Of a stretch of DNA of 13,994 bases, positions 8,008-13,994 are shown piece by piece (within the stretch, counting starts at the first letter, position 1; every line of letters begins with the position of its first letter). The stretch is taken from contig CAYJEM010000054.1 in NCBI GenBank assembly GCA_964369175.1, positions 1 to 13,994 of the forward strand, written 5' to 3'. This stretch comes from Tannockella sp964369175 (GTDB lineage: Bacteria > Bacillota_I > Bacilli_A > Erysipelotrichales > Coprobacillaceae). The notes below the pieces were generated by a model, which was given only the letters and a program-made list of their open reading frames with translations, did no database searches and was not told where the DNA came from. The translations under genes were made by a program, and so were the position numbers.

Positions 8008-9464
8008 CTTTCTCCCTCCAATACTGATACTACTGATTTTGCTTTATTGATACATTCTTCATATTCACTTTCCGGATTAGAATCCATTACAATACCGGCA
8101 CCAGAGCGAACAAATACTTTTCCGTTTTTCTTGAATGCCAACCTAATAGCAATACAAGTATCAACATTTCCACTAAAATCTAGGTAGCCAATTGCCCCAC
8201 CATAGATACCACGTTTTTCATTTTCTAACTCATCAATTATTTCCATAGCACGAACTTTTGGGGCTCCAGACAAGGTACCAGCTGGTAAAATTGCATCTAG
8301 TGCATCTAGTGCATCTTTATCACTTTTAACGGTTCCAGTAACTGTTGAACCGATATGCATAACTGTCGAAAACTTGTGTATTTTCATATATTCTTCAACA
8401 TGAACACTTCCAAATTCACTAATTTTACCGATATCATTTCTCCCTAAGTCAACAAGCATATTATGTTCTGCACGTTCTTTTTTATCATTTAATAATTCTT
8501 GTTCAAACATTTTATCTTGTTCTATTGTTTTACCTCTTGGTTTTGTTCCTGCAAGAGGAAAGGTCATTGCTTTTTTATTTACTACTTTTACTAATGTTTC
8601 TGGTGAAGCTCCTGCTATTTCTATATCATTGCTTGAAAAATAGAACATATACGGTGAAGGATTTTGCATTCTTAGTTTAACATATACATCAAATAGACTT
8701 CCTTTAAAATCAGCAACAAGTCGATTTGATAATACTACTTGGAAGATATCTCCTTCATATATATAGTTCTTTGCTTTTTGAACCATGTTACAGAATTCTT
8801 CTTTATTAAAGGTTGCTTTTAAGTTCGATAATAAAGTTCCTCTTTCCTCTTTTGCAAGCTCACCTGATTGGATAATTGTAATCATATTTTGAATTTCACT
8901 TATTGCTTTATTGTAGTTGTTTTCAAGTTCATCTGTCTTTATATTAACTATAAAGATGAGTTTGTTTTCTACATTGTCTACTGCAATTAATTTATTAAAT
9001 AACATTAAATCAACATCATTAAAGTTTTCTTCATCATTGGCATTTAATTTTAGCTTAGGTATACTATATTTAACAAAATCATAAGAGAAATAACCTACAA
9101 GGCCACCTGTAAAAGGAGGTAGTTTTTCAATTTTAGGACTCTTATATTCTTCTAGTATTTGTCTTATATATTTATGTGGTGTACAATCCTTGATTTCAAA
9201 AGACAATGCTGACTTTATTTTGACATTGTTATCTTTAGCAATGATTTCTAAAATTGGATCATATCCAAAAAAACTATATCTTCCTTGATTTTGCTTATCA
9301 TCACAAGATTCTAATATAAATACATTTTTACTAATATGCTTTAATTTTTTATAAATGTCCGTTGTTTGGACATTTAATGCAAGTGACATAGTTACAGGTA
9401 TTGATTTGTAATCAGTGTCCTTTAGAATTTCTTTTATTTCATTTAAGTTTGGATAATAATTCAT
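8004..9464 (-). CDS. trpE: Anthranilate synthase component I
   Basis: This 486-residue enzyme converts chorismate plus ammonia to anthranilate with TrpG. The C-terminal chorismate-binding core has GASPETLV, PLAGTKPRG, LVDLGRNDIG, PAGTLSGAPKVRAMEII, YGGAIGY and RSGAGIV. Motifs tied to tryptophan feedback are present: an LLES-like ILES with Glu52-Ser53, and NPSPYM (268-273). This favours TrpE over PabB and suggests feedback inhibition. The ATG at 9464 is chosen because GGGGG lies 8 bases upstream. In-frame starts at 9479 and 9563 would place coding sequence in or right behind the T-box terminator. It is the first gene of the trp operon. Confidence 0.98.
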   Translation of the reverse strand: MNYYPNLNEIKEILKDTDYKSIPVTMSLALNVQTTDIYKKLKHISKNVFILESCDDKQNQGRYSFFGYDPILEIIAKDNNVKIKSALSFEIKDCTPHKYIRQILEEYKSPKIEKLPPFTGGLVGYFSYDFVKYSIPKLKLNANDEENFNDVDLMLFNKLIAVDNVENKLIFIVNIKTDELENNYNKAISEIQNMITIIQSGELAKEERGTLLSNLKATFNKEEFCNMVQKAKNYIYEGDIFQVVLSNRLVADFKGSLFDVYVKLRMQNPSPYMFYFSSNDIEIAGASPETLVKVVNKKAMTFPLAGTKPRGKTIEQDKMFEQELLNDKKERAEHNMLVDLGRNDIGKISEFGSVHVEEYMKIHKFSTVMHIGSTVTGTVKSDKDALDALDAILPAGTLSGAPKVRAMEIIDELENEKRGIYGGAIGYLDFSGNVDTCIAIRLAFKKNGKVFVRSGAGIVMDSNPESEYEECINKAKSVVSVLEGER

Positions 9465-9489
9465 AATAATTTCCCCCATATATATTTTC

Positions 9490-9786
9490 CTGTACAAAAA
9501 CAAAAAGTCCCCGACAGAAATAATTCTGTCAAGGACGAGATTATAAAATACCCGCGGTACCACCTTGATTTACAGGGATAATCCCTGTACACTTAGCAAA
9601 ATGCAAACACATTTTCGACTACTTACGTAAGTCATCACGTCTTGGAATACTAAGGATTTCTCCTTTTGACCAAGCCCTCAACGGTCCATTTAATAAGCAG
9701 TCACTGTCAGGCTCACACCACCCCCGACTCTCTATGAGTTCTTTTCTTATTTTTATCTCCGCTTCAACGGTTTGTTATATTAAATT
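9490..9786 (-). promoter_or_regulatory. Tryptophan T-box riboswitch leader
   Basis: The leader RNA carries the T-box signature AAGGTGGTACCGCGG (9552-9566), whose UGGU pairs with the uncharged tRNA acceptor end. A Stem I region (about 9670-9770) includes AGAGAG and a GGTG element. The specifier triplet is TGG at 9688-9686 in the context AATGGACC, which reads tRNA-Trp. A compact hairpin at 9572-9588 (ACAGGGAT / ATCCCTGT) corresponds to Stem III. The antiterminator pairs TCAAGG (9568-9563) with CCTTGA (9534-9529) and excludes the terminator at 9507-9536. When tRNA-Trp is uncharged the operon should be transcribed; when it is charged, transcription should stop. Confidence 0.96.
9495..9536 (-). 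terminator. T-box regulated terminator
   Basis: On the minus strand GTCCTTGACAGAA (9536-9524) pairs with TTCTGTCGGGGAC (9519-9507) through 13 pairs including two U-G wobbles, followed by TTTTTGTTTTT. Its 5' arm shares CCTTGA with the antiterminator, so the two structures are mutually exclusive. Confidence 0.93.
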
Positions 9787-9792
9787 TTGTTT

Positions 9793-9821
9793 ATCATACC
9801 ATGCTTTTATATATTCGTCAA
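9793..9821 (-). promoter_or_regulatory. trp operon promoter
   Basis: TTGACG (9821-9816) and TATGAT (9798-9793) are separated by exactly 17 bases, a near-consensus housekeeping sigma promoter. Transcription should begin around 9786, just before the T-box Stem I. No operator or TRAP-type triplet repeats are seen, so control appears to be by the T-box. Confidence 0.88.
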
Positions 9822-9895
9822 TGCATAAGCCAAAATATTTTAAACAACATAATTTACTATTTTTATAAATTAGATATATTTATATATTTATTTCC

Positions 9896-9944
9896 TAAAA
9901 AACAAGATAATGGAATACGATGCTCAATAATCGTTTCCACTATC
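9896..9944 (-). terminator. Terminator of the surface protein gene
   Basis: GATAGTGGAAACGAT (9944-9930) pairs with ATCGTATTCCATTATC (9921-9906) with one wobble and one bulged base, followed by TTGTTTTTT. It starts about 20 bases after the stop codon and about 75 bases before the trp -35 box, separating the two transcription units. Confidence 0.85.
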
Positions 9945-9964
9945 CCCTTTGCTTATATAAATAA

Positions 9965-12900
9965 CTATCTTTGTGTGTTTTTATTTCTTTTTTTTCTTAA
10001 TACTATTCCAAAAGTACATCCTGCTACAATAAATGCAGTTAAATATATCATTATATTCGTTGTATCTCCAGTAGAAACTGCTGTATTTGATGGTGTTTCA
10101 ATTACATCTTCAGGAATAGGTTCACTTGTTGTCTTTTCTAATACAAATGATACTGTTGGCGTTAAGTTTGCTTCTGTAATTGTTACCATACTTGATGTTG
10201 TATAACTTATACCATTCACTGTTGCATCTACTACTTTGTATCCTTCTGGTGCAACTCCATTAATCGTATGACTAGTTCCTAGTGTTAGGATACTACTGCC
10301 ACTATTATCTACATATATTGATTGTAGTTTCTTAGCACTTGTTATATCTGTTGTTGATGTTGTTTCATTATCAGCTCGTATAAACTCAGTTCCTGCATCA
10401 TTTAAATAATAGTATTCAATATTTATCATACCTGTTGGTATAATTTCTTTTTCTAATACAAATGATACTGTTGGCGTTAAGTTTGCTTCTGTAATTGTTA
10501 CCANNNNNNNNNNNNNNNNNNNNNNNNNNNNNNNNNNNNNNNNNNNNNNNNNNNNNNNNNNNNNNNNNNNNNNNNNNNNNNNNNNNNNNNNNNNNNNNNN
10601 NNNTACTTGATGTTGTATAACTTATACCATTCACTGTTGCATCTACTACTCTGTAGCCTTCTGGTGCTACTCCATTAATCGTATGACTAGTTCCAAGTGG
10701 TAGAATACTACTACCACTATTATCAACATATACTGATTGTAGTTTCTTAGCACTTGTTATATCTGTTGTTGATGTTGTTTCATCATACTCGCTTATAAAC
10801 TCAGTTCCTGCCTCATTTAAATAGTAATATTCTATATTTATCATACCTGTAGGCTCAGGTTCTTTTTCTAATATAAAGATGACTGTTGGGGTTATATTGG
10901 TATCTGTAATTGTTACTGTATTAGATGTTGTATATTCTACACCATCAATTGTTTTACTAGCTACTCGATACCCCTTAGGTGCTACTCCATTTATTGTGTG
11001 AGTTGTATTTAAGTTTAGTATTTGATTTCCATCTACATCCTGATAAATTGATTTCACATTTTTAGCAAAATTCATATCTGTCGTAGAAAGTGCATCATTA
11101 CCTTCACTGACAAAAGCATTTCCAGTATCATCTAAATAGTAGTATTCAATATTTATCATACCAGATGGTGGTACTGGTAAAAGCGGTGAATCTAAACCAG
11201 TATAACGTTCTTCACCTTCGATGATAGGGTCACCTCTTTGATTTTCAGAAAATTTTAAAATTTCATTTCCATCTACATCAGTATATTCAATTAATGCTTC
11301 TTGATTTGTTCTATGTAGTGTTCCATTATTTTCACCAATATATTTCACATAGAATGAAGCAGGTTTTGTGTGTTCTGTAACAGTACCTATATCGATTTTA
11401 ACTTCTTCACCATCTATAGTTATATTATCACTTAATGGATATTCCGCTGTATCTATTATTTCAAAATCAGCATCATTAATATAATCTGTAATAACGGTAT
11501 CTCTTGCTGCATATTGTATACCGCTAGCAATTAATTCAAGAACTGGTGTAAGTTCGGTTCCAATATTTTCAACACGATAAACAGGCGTTGTAGTAATTTT
11601 CCAAAGCGCTTCTCTATCTTCATTATCTAGTTTAATTCCAATCGTATGAATTGTAACACCATTATCTCTAAGTCGCTTTGCTTCTTCAAGGGCTTCAAAT
11701 CCATCATTTGGTTTCCCATCAGAGATGAATATAATATGCTTAGGTCTTTCTTTTTCAAGGTTTTCAAAGCTTAATGCCTCAATGTAGAATTCAGCACGCT
11801 GCAATGCCACTGCATAATTTGTCCCACCAAATNNNNNNNNNNNNNNNNNNNNNNNNNNNNNNNNNNNNNNNNNNNNNNNNNNNNNNNNNNNNNNNNNNNN
11901 NNNNNNNNNNNNNNNNNNNNNNNNNNNNNNNNCTCAATGTAGAATTCAGCACGCTGCAATGCCACTGCATAATTTGTCCCACCAAATGGTATATCACGTC
12001 TATCGTTATTATAATGTGTTGCTTTATAAAATGACTCATTAAATGAATCTAAATTATTTTCAAAAGTGAAGGCATTATCTAACTCAGAAGAAAATTCTAC
12101 AAATGCAATACGATGATTTTGTTCATTATTATTTTCAAACAATCCAGTAGCAAAATCTGTAACAGATTCTTGAGCAATAACAAATGGATCATACTTGTCA
12201 ACGGCGCCGATTTCATATTCATCCATACTTCCAGAATTATCTAATATAATAACGATGTCTGAACCTGTAGCTATTGGTACTCCATGAATATCAAAACTGA
12301 TTTCTGCAATTAAATCATCTTCAGTAGAAACCCATTGTGCATCCTTAAGTACAGATAATTCTCCAGGTTTTAACCCATTTACTACCTCATCTGGTGTATC
12401 AGGTCGAAGTAAGTCATCATATGCTAGAATATAATATTTTTTAAATAATATCGTGCTTATCTCAATACTTCCACCACTTATTGCAGTTTCCTGAGACGCT
12501 TGATAAGAAACACTTGGGTGGTGACTGATCGTTTCGTCAAAAAAACCTTCACCAAGAGCTATTGTTGCTGATAAGGTATCATCGTCAAAAGACACTAAGC
12601 TAATATCTTGATCATTTGTTTTCCATGAAAAGTTAGTATATCCTTGTTGCTTATACTCTTCAACAATCGCCACATCAACAGTCTCTTGTTGTTTTGTCAC
12701 ATATTTTTCTACATATTCTATATTTTCTAAGCTCATAGCATGTGTTGGAGCATCACTATCTTTTACTTCAATTGTATACGTTGCTAGTATACTTTCCCTA
12801 CCCACAAATCCACGATAATAGTATTTTACCTGGACTGTTCCGGATTTTAGTGCTGTAAATTCAAGGATTCTGGTATCTTCGGTGTTAATTGCACTAATTA

Positions 12901-13498
12901 TGCTTGTATCAGAAATTGTCCAATAATACGACGTTGCACCTGCTCCTTTTAGACGGTAAGGGTCAAGTACGACCTCTTGTCCTTTAGATATAGTGCATTT
13001 TTCTTCAAGTGATAAAGGTGTAGGAACACTCGATTTAGTAGTTGCACTTGCAATAACATTATGACTATCTTTGAATTCTAAATTATCTATCGATGATTTT
13101 TCAGGAATTTTCCAGTCCACAAAAATAGTTGTATCTTTTGTAAATATTGTATTTTCATTAATTGGAACATTAAACTCATCTACGTAACCAACTGCTATTG
13201 CAGTAGGTTGCATATCATTTGTTAATTCATCCATGCTTGGTAATGTATTTAAATCGATCATCGGTTCTTCTATATCTAAATAATGAACTATATCTTCATT
13301 AGAACCCTTATATTTCCCCTCGTTTAAATCAATTGTAATCTCTAAAGTATTTACATTATTTTTTTGTTTGCTTGCTTCTTCTATATTTGTTTCCTCAACC
13401 CATTGTGCACTAACAGCTACACTAGGCATTGTAATACTAGAAAAGGTAAGTGTAACTATTATACAAAATAAACTTATTTTACTTAATTTCTCCTTCAA
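9965..13498 (-). CDS. Large vWA-domain surface protein with tandem repeats, split by two assembly gaps
   Basis: Closing the first N run and removing the second with one copy of its duplicated 55-base flank gives one continuous frame of 1092 residues. Order: signal peptide 1-31 (basic MKEK, hydrophobic core, cleavage after VSA); N-terminal region with an Ig/Big-like stretch near 168-247; von Willebrand A domain at about 415-610 with complete MIDAS (DNSGS 420-424, Thr508 in GGTN, Asp542 in ISDGKP); a linker domain to 728; three 105-residue repeats (729-833, 834-938, 939-1037); a C-terminal STGD, hydrophobic segment (about 1063-1082) and basic tail RKKRNKNTQR. The likely role is a wall-anchored metal-dependent adhesin; the ligand is unknown. 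The start is TTG at 13498, 7 bases after GGAGG (13511-13507). An ATG at 13537 overlaps the -10 box, and an ATG at 13513 overlaps the ribosome site. Confidence 0.88.
10133..10429 (-). repeat. Surface repeat unit C (third, C-terminal)
   Basis: The unit begins MINIEYYYLN and ends VSFVLEK, followed by the wall-spanning tail. It is almost identical to unit B in DNA and protein, differing mainly around IRADNETT versus ISEYDETT. The pattern of an INIEYYY strand, APEGYKV and a final TVSFVLEK strand recalls MucBP-type mucin-binding repeats, but the match is loose and the family is unassigned. Confidence 0.85.
10430..10844 (-). repeat. Surface repeat unit B, interrupted by an N gap
   Basis: The unit begins MINIEYYYLNEAGTEF. 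It contains the 100-base N run. Without the Ns its length is 315 bases, the same as unit A, and the bases on either side of the gap (GATGGTAA region) join exactly as in unit C. The gap therefore either holds nothing or hides whole extra units. Confidence 0.85.
10504..10603. other. 100-base N gap inside the repeat array
   Basis: This is a fixed-length scaffold gap. Its flanks TTACCA and TACTTGATG reproduce, when joined, the sequence found uninterrupted at about 10185-10199 in unit C. The true number of repeats is uncertain. Confidence 0.97.
10845..11159 (-). repeat. Surface repeat unit A (first, most divergent)
   Basis: This 315-base unit begins MINIEYYYLDDTGNAF and ends FILEKEPEPTG. It shares the repeat skeleton (INIEYYY, STTD, HTINGVAP-GYRV, TVTIT, TPTV-F-LEK) with B and C but differs in many positions, whereas B and C are almost the same. 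This fits a recent duplication of the distal unit. Confidence 0.88.
11778..11987. other. Spurious N gap with duplicated 55-base flanks
   Basis: Bases 11778-11832 and 11933-11987 are identical over 55 bases and face each other across 100 Ns (11833-11932). This looks like two contig ends that overlap but were scaffolded without merging. Removing the Ns and one copy restores the reading frame through the vWA domain (GGTNYAVALQRAEFYIEALS). Confidence 0.93.
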
Positions 13499-13535
13499 AA
13501 TTTCTTCCTCCATATTTTCACACACACTTATATTC

Positions 13536-13564
13536 ATGATATCACACTGACCTGTAAAAGTCTA
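13536..13564 (-). promoter_or_regulatory. Probable promoter of the surface protein gene
   Basis: TAGACT (13564-13559) and TATCAT (13541-13536) are separated by 17 bases; they match 4 of 6 and 5 of 6 consensus bases. Transcription would start near 13529, about 30 bases before the TTG start. A palindrome TTTCC-n5-GGAAA (13565-13579) lies immediately upstream. Confidence 0.55.
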
Positions 13565-13579
13565 TTTCCTATGCGGAAA
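13565..13579. promoter_or_regulatory. Possible operator palindrome
   Basis: TTTCC TATGC GGAAA is a perfect 5+5 dyad directly next to the proposed -35 box of the surface protein gene. Its position suits a regulator site. No family is recognised and short dyads are frequent in AT-rich DNA. Confidence 0.25.
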
Positions 13580-13590
13580 AACAACCCTTA

Positions 13591-13751
13591 AATAGATAAC
13601 TTTATATCATATACTATTAAGTCATAATTAATAGTAATTTTTTTATATTTCATATATATTTACTAGAAAATAAACAATCTAGCTACTTAAGATATTTTCA
13701 AAACTTAAGAAAACAAATACTTCTACATCTTGTATTTGGATACCAATTTGT
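13591..13751. other. AT-rich intergenic stretch, nothing recognised
   Basis: This sequence between the surface gene promoter and the terminator at 13752 holds no convincing gene on either strand. The only structure seen is an 8+8 dyad of A/T-rich bases (13613-13635), too weak to name. Confidence 0.6.
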
Positions 13752-13790
13752 AGAAAAAAGAGACAAACAACTAATTAATAGTTATTTGTC
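13752..13790 (-). terminator. Rho-independent terminator upstream of the surface gene
   Basis: On the minus strand GACAAATAACTA (13790-13779) pairs with TAGTTGTTTGTC (13773-13762) with one wobble around a 5-base loop, followed by TCTTTTTTC. It ends leftward transcription entering from the right edge of the window, probably from the partly visible gene at 13933. Confidence 0.82.
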
Positions 13791-13814
13791 CCCCACTCTT
13801 GGCACAGAGACCAA

Positions 13815-13858
13815 AATCCTCCTTTGGTAGCTTTACTTCATTCTACCATTAGAGGATT
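13815..13858 (-). other. Hairpin that would mask a GGAGG ribosome site
   Basis: On the minus strand AATCCTCTAATGGTAG (13858-13843) pairs with CTACCAAAGGAGGATT (13830-13815) except for a three-base mismatch, around a 12-base loop. The 3' arm contains AAGGAGGA, a strong ribosome site, but no start codon follows at normal spacing. In context it may be the 5' leader of a lost transposase gene; leaders that hide the ribosome site in read-through transcripts are known for some insertion sequences. Confidence 0.5.
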
Positions 13859-13859
13859 T

Positions 13860-13887
13860 GAGTTTACACAAAATTATTTACAGGCTC
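13860..13887 (-). mobile_element. Possible solo terminal repeat of an IS256-family element
   Basis: The minus strand from 13887 begins GAGCCTGTAAATAATTTTG and continues TGTAAACTC. IS256-family ends, as I remember them, read an outer G-A-rich start, an AT block, then TTGTGTAAA inward, which this matches. No opposite end and no transposase is found in the window. The call is by resemblance only. Confidence 0.4.
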
Positions 13888-13932
13888 TAATAATTTTACA
13901 TTATTTTTTTGCCTTATTGGGATAATTCTTAA

Positions 13933-13994
13933 TTATCCATTTATTTCATCCACTTCTTTTCTTTTTCTTGTTACAGTCATTATAGTTCCTGTTG
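13933..13994 (-). CDS. C-terminal end of an unidentified leftward gene (partial)
   Basis: The minus strand enters the window in an open frame ending TGTIMTVTRKRKEVDEING and a TAA stop at 13935-13933. Only 19 residues are visible, with a basic cluster then an acidic stretch. The terminator at 13752-13790 fits a transcript from this direction. I do not recognise the protein; with so little sequence the frame could also be chance. Confidence 0.4.
   Translation of the reverse strand, partial: TGTIMTVTRKRKEVDEING

Noticed and set aside
9465..9563. N-terminal extension of trpE to an ATG at 9563
   Set aside because: It would translate the T-box antiterminator/terminator region; the GGGGG ribosome site points to the ATG at 9464.
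9801..10205. Open frame on the plus strand
   Set aside because: It runs antisense to the trp promoter, the surface gene terminator and the surface gene end; composition is low-complexity and no ribosome site or family is seen.
10133..11159. CRISPR array
   Set aside because: The repeats are 315-base coding units in one frame without spacers.
11774..12039. Short open frames spanning the second N run
   Set aside because: They are created by the artificial gap and the duplicated flank.
13613..13635. ACTATTAA / TTAATAGT dyad followed by T-rich sequence, as a plus-strand terminator
   Set aside because: The stem is short and almost all A/T, and no plus-strand gene precedes it.

Overview
This window is AT-rich DNA from a Gram-positive bacterium of the Bacillota (Firmicutes). 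The likeliest placement is a clostridial or related gut-type lineage, but I cannot name a genus. The evidence is strong GGAGG-type ribosome sites, TTG starts, a tryptophan T-box riboswitch instead of a TRAP system, a trpEGDCFBA gene order, a lipoprotein with a Bacillota-style lipobox, and a sortase-type surface protein. The sequence is a draft scaffold with two 100-base N runs (10504-10603 and 11833-11932).

Layout, left to right. (1) 48-1329 (+): two overlapping genes for extracytoplasmic DUF4230-type proteins, one membrane-anchored and one a lipoprotein, ending in a terminator at 1337-1373. (2) 1390-1464: a long imperfect palindrome that coincides with the broken 3' end of a group II intron. 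(3) 1448-3047 (-): a degenerate class-C (IIC) group II intron. Its 5' ribozyme part is well preserved; its reverse transcriptase/maturase has a one-base frameshift and lacks its C-terminus, and ribozyme domains V/VI are missing. Its 5' end lies 4 bases beyond the trp operon terminator hairpin, the usual insertion site for IIC introns. (4) 3052-9821 (-): a complete tryptophan operon with promoter, UGG-specifier T-box leader with terminator/antiterminator, trpE, trpG, trpD, trpC, trpF, trpB, trpA and final terminator. Genes overlap or nearly abut throughout. Together they convert chorismate to tryptophan, controlled by tRNA-Trp charging at the leader and probably by tryptophan feedback on TrpE. 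(5) 9965-13498 (-): one large cell-surface gene that looks like three frames only because of the two N gaps. When the second gap and its duplicated 55-base flank are removed and the first gap is closed, a single 1092-residue protein results: signal peptide, Ig-like region, von Willebrand A domain with complete MIDAS, three 105-residue repeats, and a non-canonical C-terminal sorting signal. It has its own promoter, TTG start and terminator. (6) 13500-13994: mostly intergenic. It holds a terminator for a leftward gene entering from the right edge, a hairpin masking a ribosome site, a sequence resembling an IS256-family terminal repeat, and the last codons of the gene cut by the window end.

The most interesting items are the intron remnant docked on the trp terminator and its palindromic broken end, the artefactual fragmentation of the surface protein and its nearly identical repeats, the Asp-to-Glu exchange at the TrpA catalytic position, and the possible solo IS end on the right. 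I did not find a clear new biological system; most of the window is well-understood biology.
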